This document shows positions 48,610 through 60,600 of a stretch of DNA of 64,000 nt, one piece after another. The DNA is from Auanema rhodensis. Lineage: Eukaryota; Nematoda; Chromadorea; Rhabditida; Rhabditidae. The notes beneath the pieces were generated by a model. That model did no database searches. It worked only from the letters and a program-made list of their open reading frames with translations, and was not told the origin of the DNA. Both the position numbers and the translations under genes were made by a program. The stretch's first letter is position 1. The number at the start of each line of letters is the position of its first letter. The stretch covers positions 12,735,767 to 12,799,766 of the forward strand of contig OZ059898.1 in NCBI GenBank assembly GCA_964057225.1, given 5' to 3'.

Positions 48610-49569
48610 ATGCGATCGTTGTTCAATCTTCTTGCTATATGCGTCGTGGCCACTCTATGTGCTACAGATGAGCCAAGATGCCGTGAAGCACATGAAGTAT
48701 ATAACAACGACATTGGAATGTAAGTGTCAATTAAAGCTTTTACCTTGAAGCTCTTTCAACAACTTCAGGTGTTATCTATATGAATCAACTTTCAAAGATT
48801 ATGCGTCTGCTAGTGATTATTGTACTAGCATAGGATATAAGCTTGTTGCTATTCATTCTGAATCTGAAAATAGTGCTGTAGCCAGTATGTTATAAGTATA
48901 TTTGCTATGTTAAAGCATCTCAAATTTGTAGATTTTGCTGCAATCAACTTTGGCTTCGAAAATGAAGATTTCTGGATTGGGATGTCAAATACTGTTTCAA
49001 AAACATTTACTTGGATTGATAGCACATTCGTTAATTATGCTAATTGGGGAGTTGGTAGGCATTTCTTCATTTTTACCAAATTCACGTAAACTTTGACGTG
49101 AACTTTCACGTGAACATGTTTCAATTATGTTAATTATTATATAATTTTAATAATTTTAATTAACAGAACCGGTTGTATATGTTGTTTTAAAAAAACTTTA
49201 TCAATATCTCATCATTTCTAATTTTTTTTCTTTATAGGTGAGCCAATAATAGATCGACACTGTGGAACTATGCAAATTGCTGATTATTTATGGTATTCAG
49301 CAGATTGTTCATTGAAAAAGTACTATTTTCAATTATACTATATATAACTAATAATATTCTTTGTAGGCCATTTGTATGTGTTGGTCCTCCACAAAGTAAT
49401 AGTAGTACTGACACATCTCCATGTGTTCCAGAACCTGCTCAAGTGGATTGTAATTGTAAGTATTGAGTTAAGCTTTACCATGGTTACATAACAATGTATG
49501 GTTTTAGGTACAGCCGAAGTGAATAAATACAAGAATCTGTTAAAACTGTATGGACATCCTATTGAGTAA
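48610..49569 (+). CDS. Secreted C-type lectin-domain protein
   Basis: Six exons (48610-48719, 48769-48884, 48932-49054, 49238-49319, 49367-49455, 49508-49569) join in frame to 193 aa. A signal peptide (MRSLFNLLAICVVATLCA) precedes a single C-type lectin domain. It runs from CYLY through DYC, DFWIGMS, TWIDST, NYANWGVGEP, the CGTM Cys and WYSADC to PFVCVG. The tryptophan and cysteine framework is intact. The calcium/sugar motif is degenerate: GEPI replaces EPN, and the usual WND is not seen. Classical calcium-dependent sugar binding is therefore doubtful. A short Cys-bearing tail with a possible N-glycosylation site (NSS) follows. Expected to be extracellular; many nematode relatives are gut or immune effectors. 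AATAAA overlaps the stop at 49568, with another at 49613. Confidence 0.92.
49081..49118. promoter_or_regulatory. 12-bp-spaced ACGTG repeats in a lectin intron
   Basis: Intron 3 of the lectin gene holds three ACGT cores (49084, 49096, 49108) exactly 12 bases apart, in a unit close to ACGTGAACTTTC. This is nearly the same unit as the array at 36475, 12.6 kb away. Confidence 0.7.
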
Positions 49570-51692
49570 TAAAATATAACTATAATAATATATATGAACA
49601 TGTAGCTTGCTCAATAAATGATTTCTCATTCATGTTGAAGCAGATGAATGTTCGGCTGAATGGGCTTGAATGTCTTAGAAAATTTCGAAAAATTACATGT
49701 AGCTATCTGACAGAACTGATCCCACCACCAGAGAATCCATATGAGAAGAAGGACCAAAGACCCGGTTCGTCATCTGGCTCATATGGCCTCAACAACTACT
49801 TCTCGCCTTCATCCATCATAGCAGCTCGTCTTCTTGACTTTTCCTCGAAGCATGCCTTTGTCCTTCTCTCTTCCTCCCTCTCATCTCATCAGTCTCTCTG
49901 TCTATTCTCTTTATATATATCCATCTTGTTCTTTTTTTGATGACCAGGAATTCATCCCCTTCCATCTTTATGATTCATCCTTACTTCATCTTTGTATTTG
50001 CGATTGCTGTATTTAGAAGATAAATGCTTCATATTCATGTCGTCCGTCACTGTCTTCACACAGCTTCATCGTCAGCTCTGCTTGTCGTCAACGGAAAGAG
50101 TATATGAGATAAGGAGAAAGAAGCGAGAAAACAGATTTTTTTCGCTTACCCGATGTCACAGCTAAATAGGCCATTCGCACATTCGGCTTCCTTCATCTTC
50201 ATTTCGCCGACAACAATTACTTTCGAAAACTATATTTCAGCAAAGCTTCTATCCTGATTTACATTCAAACGTCTGTTTATGTTTCTTCTTGTTCTTCTTC
50301 TCCAAACGTTTTCCATTCAATACCTGTTGCTTTCAAAGAATATATATATATATATAAACTTTATATAAAACTTATTGTTCATAAGTCAAGCAATTCTGGT
50401 TGCTAGGATGTTGAAAGTACTTCAAACTTTAAAATATTATACACATTATGCGAGACTCATGAAAATTTTATAAAACCACATACGAAACTCACATAAATCT
50501 ATTTTTGTATCATCTAACTTCACCTAATTATCGAGATTTTTCAAGAAAATGCTTTATTTTAAAGAAGAAAAAAATGAAAAAACATTTTCAACCGGAAATT
50601 CAATATATATGTATAAATGGCCAGAAGTATCATAAAATCTAAGTAAAAAAACGTATTATCCTGCTCAAATATCTTTCAGCAACAACAGATAAATCGTGAA
50701 ATGTTAGAGATATCCTTATAAGATTGTTGTGAGCTGATCGAATTTGTATTTTGAAAATCCTTGTCTCAAACAATTCCCCGGAGATCATATTGACTTTTTT
50801 GTCATCCTCATTTAAAGTATAATTTTGAGAAAAAGAGCGCAAAGAGAATGTAGAGAGAGAGAGAGAGAGAGGAAGTTGGAGAGGAAGAGAGAGAGATTAG
50901 AAACGAAAGTTTAGCTTCAGGGTGAATTTTCTAATAAAAATGAAAAAAAAATCAAGTTATTTAAGTAAAAACACAAAGAGAAATGAGGAAGCAACTGATT
51001 TTTTTCGTAAAAAAAGCCAATTCAAGTTCAATTTTGAATGAAAAAAAGGGGAAAATAGGGTAATGCTTGAGAATCAGATCAAAACAAAGTGATTAGAATA
51101 TAGAAAATATGAGTAAAAAGCTAGAAAGCTTTGGAAAAACACTAAAAATCTTGGCATTTTCATCATAAGCTTCTTGTACTGACATATGTATATATCAGCT
51201 TTTCACAAATATGTATGTTCGAGGTGGCAAGTAGTTATTTTGCGATAATGATGGCCATTTGAAGCAGTTCAGCCTTTTTTCTTTTTCATACCAACACTAT
51301 TCTAGTTGGCTTTATCATTTTTCTTGTTTTTTTTTCATCCAACTTACAGCTTAGGCTTCAAGTTGATATTCATACAAGTCAAGAGATATTCCCATAGTAT
51401 TGTATATGTCGATGTATATTCTTTCTATTTCTATTGATATGTATATGATAGAATTTCAACTAATTTTCAGCATGTGCTGTTATTAACAATAGAACGGACC
51501 ATATTAAACTATAAAATTTTCATTAACTATGCTTTTTATTAAAACAGGCTGTACATATTTGAAAGAAAGGGAGAAAGACAGATAGGTAAAAATCAAGAGA
51601 AGGCAATTTGGCCGAATTTCTCGTGTTGGATGAGAACAAAAAAAATTTTACCGACATGTTTCGAGATTAACGCAAAAGCTTTCACTAGATTG

Positions 51693-51845
51693 TCACTCAT
51701 ATCTTATTGTCCTTGACATATCGTCGTTCTCATCATAACTGCTGTCACTCATGCTCAACCTGATATTCCGATGGTTAAGCTTATGTTTCTGATTCCAAAA
51801 CGTTTTTCTAAACTCAAATGTATCAGTTTGTCGTTGAATCGACAT
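51693..51845 (-). CDS. Candidate short exon or ORF, unassigned
   Basis: On the minus strand a T-rich acceptor-like CTTTTTGAAG precedes ATG 51845. The frame stays open 50 codons to TGA. The peptide (MSIQRQTDTFEFRKTFWNQ… ending in an Asp/Ser-rich segment) is strongly hydrophilic. A possible internal donor (ATCAG|GTTGAG) could instead lead on to the other minus-strand open stretch at 50842-50640. No known domain is seen. Confidence 0.25.
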   Translation of the reverse strand: MSIQRQTDTFEFRKTFWNQKHKLNHRNIRLSMSDSSYDENDDMSRTIRYE

Positions 51846-53384
51846 GAAATATGACTTCAAAAAGGATTTTGCTCAAGGCTTTATATGTAGTTATGCAAAT
51901 CGCAAGCTGCATTATCCAAACTTGCTTTGATTAATTTTTTTTTGTTGGCGAATTTTCAAATGTCATGTCTAGTCTGCCAAGTGATGGAAGCTCGGCACAT
52001 GTTTCATCTTATTATATAATAATAAATTAACATATTAGCATATAATTAAAATCCTTAATTATACTCAAATGTTTTTCTATTTCTATTTATATTATAGGTT
52101 AACCATAAATATTCCATGATTATATTGCATATAATTATATTTAATCTGATAATTACAATTGAATTTCTCCAAAGCTATAGCTTTGCTGCAGTTGAGAAGA
52201 GTATATGTGTGCTTGTATGTTTGACCGGAAAAACATTTTTTTCCTCACCTCATGGAATATATTTTACAAAATAAAAGATTTTTATGATTTTCATTAAGCA
52301 TAGAAATACATACAAACCTTAGAAGAAATTATTGTAATATGTTTTCAAGTTTTACATAATTAAAACTTTTCTTAATATTATAATGAAGAAGTTTGAATAA
52401 AAATAATAAATAACATTAAACTTGAGCATGTCGCCTATTCAGCATTTGCATTTTCTTTTCTCATGCTTTTGTTCATTTTTTTGATGTTTCTCTCTCTCTA
52501 TCTGTTTCTCTCTGTCTCTATCTCTTCTCTTTCTCTTTCTCTCTGTATATCTCTACCTCTCTCTCTCTCTCCCATAATTTACCACCCTATAAGTAGTAGT
52601 TAATCTAATTCAATTTCTATCACATATTATAAAAGAAAAACATTATAATCATATAAAAAAACAATTGTTCATACTTTTTCTATGGAATAAACACTTTTAT
52701 AATTTTCTTTGAAGAGTTTCTACGCTATTTTAGCCTTCCGATTGAATAAATGAATGAATTTCTTCATGCTTTTCATACGTAATGTAATATGTTTCTCCTT
52801 GAATATGCAACGTAAACGATATGACTTTTGAAATCCCGATTGATCTACCTCAGAACTACTTTGTCTCTCCCTCTTTCTCTCTATCTCTCCCTCTTTCTCT
52901 CTCTCTCTATCCTTCTCTGTTCTCCTTTCATTTAATTCATTATTTCCCTCGTAGTATCTCACTTTCTCTCTATTTCTCTTTTTATTTCACTCGGAAACAA
53001 AAAATCCGACTTCCAACAAGCGATATTCCATCAAATTTTGGTTTGCCCCAGCATATCAATGTTTTGCAATAAATGCTGAGGAAAGAGATAGCTAGAAAGA
53101 GTGAGAGAGAACGTAAAGAAAACGAAATAATGATAACATTCTTGTCCTTGTAGGTCATTTTCGAATATAGGAAGAATATGATCATCGTCCTCTCCTCTTC
53201 TGATTTTCCACTCTCACTCATCTTGATGATGATGAAGTTTTCTGATGACCAAATTGTCAGTTTATATCTTGAATATGTCGTTTTGGAAGTGTTAGAAAAC
53301 TAGGAATTTTCAAATTTTTTTATGAAAAAGGAAATATCAACCTGACTGATTGGCATTGAGAATTTCCTCAAAATAAAGAGAGGT

Positions 53385-53401
53385 GGGGGAGGGAGGGAGG
53401 G
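53385..53401 (+). repeat. G-quadruplex motif
   Basis: Four G-tracts separated by single A: GGGGG-A-GGG-A-GGG-A-GGG. A canonical short-loop quadruplex motif, in non-coding DNA. Confidence 0.9.
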
Positions 53402-55077
53402 ATTTTTTTGTTAGAAGAAACAAAAAAGGGTAAAGATGGAAATAATGTATTCTCTAGAAAAAAGAAAACAAGGCCAAAATATCCTTATATAGTATGTAGT
53501 TCTATGTATTTATAAAGTCAAGAGCCATTGCATTTGCATTTGTATGTTGGATATGAAAAGCTCTATGCCTTTTCCGTTTTATTTGATTCTAATCTTTGAG
53601 CTACTTTATAGGTTTTTTTTTTCTTCAATTAGTCTGTCATTGATGTTAATGGAATGTGCGGTATATGTGAACTTTATGAAGATATTCACGTATTTCACGT
53701 GAATGCTAGATAATTTATTCTAATCAACTGTTTTCATTTTCAATGTTCTTTATGTGCAGATCGGTTGCATATGTGTTTTTCCAGTTCATTTTTTCTTCTT
53801 TTTTCAAACCTTAGCTATAAGTTTGTCCTCACTGTTCAACGTATAGCCTAAGTTCTCAAAACTCATCATATTCACACTCGTTTTCAGTCGTATTCAGGAG
53901 AAAACTTTCTCCTTTATCGTTTATCTTCCCTCGACTTTGCCTTCACCTGTTTTCATCTTCATCATGATACTCAACAACTTACTTATCTTAGCAATGTTTC
54001 CTGGTTCATGCACACACACACACACACATTCAGACACATGGATGTCATTTTAACTCATCTAGCTTAATCCTTCTGATCCAATTTAACTTCTATTTATTTC
54101 CCATAACCTTATTCTCATTGTGTCTTTATCCATTTATCCTCATCTTCTTCTCATTGCCAATGTTCCCAAGACAATTTTCTCCTTAAGCTTCTTCTATTGG
54201 AATGTCGAAGGTTTTCAACGTCTTATTCTTCTGAACGACCAATGGCCATATGTATTTACTGGTCAATTTTTCTCCCAAAAAAGTAGCCATTCAATTCAAT
54301 TTTTTTTCCTTCCGTATCCTTTAAGATAATTTTTTTATTCAGATAGCCAAACAAGTTCTTTTGAATCGAGTAGCCAAGTCATTTTCTCAAGCCTTACTCT
54401 CCTAAAAGCATAAGCTTTATCAACGTCAATGCTGTATAGCTGTAAACGCTATTTGCATTTTTATCATTATTAACTTTATTTTTTAATTATATTTACTAAT
54501 TATATGATAAATAGTTTGTTATTTACTCGAATTGTTTATTAACTCACAACAAATGACCACGTTGCTTTGGGCGGAGCTCCTTTTTTTTTGGTTCGAATTC
54601 TCTCTTTTTTGTTCCTCTTTAAGCTTTTACACTAGACGAAGCTGTCACGCCTCTTCGTTGAAAGCTTCTGCCTTTCATTGAGCCAACATTCCGGTGAGAA
54701 TAACGTTCAGACAGTTCTAATGAACTTCGGACATCTGGAAACATCTCGTCTCACATGATTAATCATCTCATATTCAAAATATTTATACGAAAATAAGCAA
54801 ATTTGTCTTTCAATAACCTCTGGAATTCAATTTGAATTTTGAAATTACTTTTCATGTTTTTCTATATAATTTATCTCGTCTTAGTTAACTAATTTTGTTA
54901 TGTTTTGAAAGTTCATTTTAGCTGTTTCTGTTTCTTACTCGTTTTTTTTCTTTTTTTTTCAGTATTTTTAACCTTTTCCTTTGTTTTATTTTGAACTTAA
55001 TTCAGTACTTTTAGACTTTTCTCATGATTCTTTCAAGACAATCTTAGATTATTACTGACAGTCCTTCTGAACACAGA

Positions 55078-57171
55078 ATGGGTCTTGTCACAATTGCTTC
55101 TGATCAACTTATCAATGGAGTAGCTTCTCGTCTAGTTTATGGTATGTCCTTTTCATTTCCTTCATTTTCCTGAAATGTGTATCAAGTTGCTATAACTACA
55201 AATAGTTTAATGTCTGAACGACGAAACTCTTATTAAGATGCTTTTGTGTCTCCGAATATGCCATATTGAATTATACCTTATATATCTCTATATCTCTATA
55301 TAATATTTATAACTTTTCTCTCCATTTCAACTACTTTTCCTCTTCCTCTTCCTCTTCCTCAAAAAAAAATTTAATAATCTTTTTCACAGAGATTGTTACC
55401 ATACATGTATTTAGTTTGTAGTATAAGATATTCTACTATTACTTGTTTACATAGTATAATAGAGAAAGTGAGAAAGAGAAACACATACAAAGAGGGAAAG
55501 AGAGAGAGAGAGAGAGATCTCAGGAAAGAAAATATGAAAAGTCTTTGGAGACTATAGAGGAAAGGATAAGAAACATGACATGCTTGTGGTCAGTTGACAT
55601 TCAATTCATTGAAATCTCATGGCACAATCCGGCTATAGTTGACGCAAACGGCTTGATCAAACTCTTGACTGCTGTGATCCATAAAAGGACAAGTAATGAA
55701 GTAAAATACGAAAAGACTTCTGAGGCTAAGGACAAATGTCTTCCATATCTCTGTCAGCTTTGAGAAATTCTCTTTCAATCCATTTTATCCAGCCTTTTCA
55801 ATGAGATGAGGCTTCCAACAAAATTTTTAGTTCTGTTTTAAGTAGTAATTGACACAAGTCTCTTTGTAAAGTCTAAATCTTTTCTATGAAGGATTGCAGA
55901 CTAGAGACAGCATCATATCCTCCTCCAAAAAGCTTCATTTGAGCTTTTTCACTCTGAAGAGACTCACTTAGAGAGAGAGAAAAGGAAAAGGGGGATAGAA
56001 TGATGTAAGAGGGTGAGAAAGTATCATGATATAGATAAAGAGAGACATAACGAGAACAATATCTCTCTCTCTTTCTCTTTCTCTCTCTCAGAATATGAGG
56101 AAAAAAGAAAATAAAGAGATTGATGCACTGAGAGAAGACCCAGCTAGACAGTAGTAAGTGGATAAGATGTTAAAAGAATCTGAAGTAATGACTCTCTTGT
56201 TGCTGAAATTCAAACATTTAAAAGAAGAAGAATACGAAGTGAGTGAGATTTTGTGCAAAAAGAGAAAGTACGTACCCAAAGAGCAAATTAGTTACAAGGG
56301 GGGCTGAAAACGTTTTCTTTGTCCTTTAAAGCTAAACAGAGGAATAGCTGATTTTCATTTCAAACAAAGGCATTTCCTTGTTCTCCATACTCCTAACACT
56401 AGCTCGTCTTCAAGTTGTCATCCATTATTCGGAAAATAGAATAACGTTTGAGAGCATAATTTAAAAAAAAAATAAAATACTGAACGGCTTTATGCTGAAG
56501 ATTAGTCAGATGAATATTGAATCAGACACTGCTATTAAGATGAATTTGAAGAGCTTTGTCACCATTAAGCTTGAATTAAGTTCTAAATTGCCTGAAGTTC
56601 ACTCGTTCCTGAAAGAAAATATGAAGTCAAAGTTCAAACATGAACGCGCAAGTGTTTTCATCTTGAAAGCTGTCATCGTAGAGGAAACTTGATATTAGTT
56701 ACACCCTCTACATATCCTTTTCGTTCGTTTATGAGTTGAACTCAGAACTAATGCTGAAAAATATTTCATAAAAAAAAAGAAAAAGATTGTTAAAAGAGTT
56801 TTGAGGGGAAAATGGTAAAAGTTTCCTCTTTACTTCCTTTTTTAAAAAGCCTTTCGTGATCTAGTTCATCTTAATATTATGTATTTTGTTTATTTTTGGC
56901 CGAAAAAACTTATACAAAAATAAAATTTATTTTTTTAAGAAAGAAAAAAGAATGAAAAACGTATTAAAATGGATCAAAATAGAAAGAAAAGTATTGAAGT
57001 TTTCAATATATTACGTGGTGGATAAGCGAAAAACTGAAAAATGGTTATAATATATTTGACCGCAGATGGCCATCTATCATCTAGTCAGCTTTAAGTAATT
57101 CATTATTTCATTTTTACTTATATTCTTTCTCTTTCTTCTTTATTTTTACGAAACTTATTCCCCAACTTATT

Positions 57172-57268
<97 letters not shown>

Positions 57269-57606
57269 TGGGCACAGTCACGCACACTTATACACTTCAT
57301 GAGATAAGAAATACAACCACATAAACGGTAATGTTTCTCTTCTCTCATATTCCGGAAAATGTAATTTGGTGAATATGTCCTTTCCTTAAATATCCGGATA
57401 AATGTATTTCGTTCAACATCTTAACTATTCTGTGTAACATTTCAGTTTCAAATACATATATGTATGTGTAAATGTATTTAATAGGTAGTAGTTCTTTTAC
57501 AAAGAAATATTTCTAAACATCGTTAAGATATCTAGGATTGTCCGATTAACCGGAAAGTGAGAAGGACATTTGTGAAGCATTTACAATGAGATAGAAGATA
57601 ACAAGA

Positions 57607-57675
<69 letters not shown>

Positions 57676-60600
57676 TGTGAAGGTATAGAAGTGTTTTTAA
57701 AATAAAATAAAAATATTTACAAGTGTATATAGGTATGTAAATATAATAATAAACAAATTAAGATGAGAAAGAAGTAAAAAATAAGTTTTAATTGATATAT
57801 TTCTGAGGCGTTAAAGTCATAACGAAGCACCTTGCAGCATGTTTTTAACATCAAAGTATATATATTTCTGCATAAAATCTAAATAACAAGAATATTAAGT
57901 TTTACTTTTAATCACAGAGAAACTAAGTAATATAATTCAAGTTGTAAATACGCTCTTTCTACGCTTTAGCATCATCAGCCTCATCTTTTTGAAAATGCAA
58001 AATTTGAACTGTAATTCATTTGCAAACACGGGAAACTATAAAATCAGTTGGAGAGATATACAGCTAAATGAGCTTTTCCGACTATACGTTGACATTCATA
58101 GTTCCTTGTTTGATACATTTAAAGCTAAAAAGGAACAGGATATGGTAAATTTACGAACACAAAAAAACGAATCTAACATTTGTCTTTTATCCAACACTTT
58201 TTCATTAAATTTTTAAATATGTTTTTCTTTATTTCAGAAGGTTCTATATGTGATTCGTGGCCATGTTGGAATGAGGGCACATGCATTTCAAACGGAACGA
58301 GAAGCTTCTCATGCGAATGTACTCCGTTATTCACAGGAGATCATTGTCAAACAAAGGTTTTGATTCTTCATCTTTATTTCCTCCTTTTTTTTTGTGGTGA
58401 AAATAAAACTGAGGGAATAAGAGGAAAAAACAGTTAAACAAGCATTTTGCGTTTAGTTTTTCAATAAAAACCGGATGAAAAATTAATTTTTTTTTCATTT
58501 AACTTATTCTATCAAATTTATAATTTCTTACAGATCTCTGATCTATGTCAAGATAATAACTGTTCCATAGGTGAATGTTGGATAAACGGACAAAAATATA
58601 ATTGCTCACCCATTATAACAGGTAATTGATTTCACTTGTTCCCGTCCAGCCTCCTCAGGCTATATTCATAGAACTAATTTATAATTATATAAATAGATAC
58701 ATATTCATGGCTCTCTCGTTAATACAATTTTCAAATAAATATAATCAGTCGAATAGTACAGATATTACGGCTTTACCATGTGCTTTCGTCTCTGTTTCTT
58801 CTATTGTGTCGAGAGAAGAAAACGTTTTTTTTTTTAATATATTTTTTTTTCTCTTGTTAATTCTCCTTTTAAGCAGACAAAAAGGGGAATTCCTTCAAGA
58901 AGCCTTGTTTTTTTTTCACAAAGTATTCAGTTGAACACGAAAAAAATATTCTTGGCACCGTCTCCAGGCAATCAAAAACAAAATTTTTTTTTCTTTATAT
59001 GCTCTTCTTTTATTTTATTTTTTGCAAAGAAGAAAAAATTCATTTTCTTTTGTCTTAAACTGACAGCTTAGGAGGTTATGATGTAATGGGACTCATGGGG
59101 GAGGGGGTGAAACACGTTTTCTATTATATCGAACTCCGTCCCCTGTGCTTTGTGTTTCACCAACAAGCGCGTTTGCGGACAATCTTGTCATCCTAATGTC
59201 TCGTTGAGCGAGAAAAAATCCCAAAATTCTAAACAATTTCCAATCGTTTAGGATATATTTTCAATTCTCAGAAATTTGTTTGTCATTTCCCCAACACTAC
59301 CTATAGTTTCCAAAAAGCTGATCCATCCTACTTTTTCAAAATCTCTTTAATTTCATATCAAACTGTTTGAATATCATATTTATTTATATGATGTCTGAAC
59401 ATATAATTAAGTCTAAAACCTTACTCTGACATACAGCTTTTTGCTTCTTTTCCCTATTTTGGTATACAGCTATGCTAATGAGGAAGCACGTTATCTTAAT
59501 TGTAATTTAGCATAATTTTACGTGAAAAATACACGTGATGATTGGCTACTACTACTAACTCTACAACAACTTTCTCTTATTTCATTTTTATTTTGACGTT
59601 AATCGGTTGTATGAACTTTAACTTACAACATATGTATACATATATATAACAATTTATTTTTTTTGTTTTATTCAAATAGAAAAAGAGCATAATTCGTTCA
59701 AATAACATAGCATAATCATTCATTTCTTCATGATTTATTGCTACTTTTCTTTATTCTACGCCTTTATACTTTTTTTCAACTTTCTATTATAAATTCAACA
59801 AATACAAGTTACTATCACTTTTTGGAATAATTAAAGCTTTGTAGTTGCAAGGCTCTGAAAGTTTTTAGCTTGAACTTCATTCTATTCAGTTATTTTTACT
59901 CAATTTCTGCATCTTCCTCATCAGTTTTTCTTTATTTCTATTGCTACTTTTAACTATCAGCAACGTAACTCTCACCCTTTCTCTCCTTTTCCCTGTTCAT
60001 CGTCTTCGTATTCGAAGCAATTTTCAGTAGCAATTCCATGAACTACTCATGGAGACAAGCCTATCCTGACTCTTCCGGAATTGCCTTAAAAGGTTGGATC
60101 AAGCTAGACAATAGCTTAGCTCCTGCCAAACAAAGGCAAACTTAGACAGTAGTCTAGTGAAAGCCAGTTTGGGTCATCTTCACGTTTATTTAATATTTTA
60201 TTCATGCTTCATTACTCGTTATATTCTAATGATTGAAAAAAAAATCGGTCAATGACCGAATAATTAGACCGTAAGAACAGTTGAAAAGGTTTCTATAACA
60301 CTAAAACGTATATTTTAAATAATTAAATGTTCATTTCCTTTCTTCATAAAATCTAGATAAACATATTAACATGTATATAGTATATATATGTCGTCAGATA
60401 TATATAATATATATAGACGAAGGCTATATACTAAATACTATATGTTTATGTTTATTCATTCTTCTAACTATATGAAATAATATTAAAATATACATATATT
60501 CCTAGTCATTTATGTTCAAGTTAACATCTAACGATAGCTACTTGTACATCTATGTCCCCTACATAAACCGTCAGCTACATACAGCATACACGCATGTATA

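Larger units (their letters stand above)
49570..55077. other. Sparse region between the lectin and EGF genes
   Basis: No certain gene. CT-rich tracts lie at 49860-49900, 52490-52575 and 52855-52980, a GA tract at 50848-50895, a (CA)n at 54010-54028 and a G-quadruplex motif at 53385-53401. A plus-strand open stretch at 49632-49860 has a Pro/Ser-rich, protein-like middle but lacks clear splice partners. Two minus-strand stretches (50842-50640 and 51845-51693) look more coding-like and are treated separately. Confidence 0.45.

Noticed and set aside
49632-49940. Plus-strand open frame with a Pro/Ser-rich middle
   Set aside because: The second half is CT-rich low complexity and no donor/acceptor pair links it to the lectin or EGF genes.
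55545-56692. Two protein-like open frames (55545-55763 and 56492-56692) inside the EGF-gene intron
   Set aside because: Neither has a usable acceptor, and they cannot be joined in phase to the EGF exons. They may be remnants but are not supported.
57989-58144. Open stretch before the EGF exon that could be an extra exon
   Set aside because: It would put the next exon in a frame that destroys the clear six-cysteine EGF pattern; direct joining of 55141 to 58238 keeps it.
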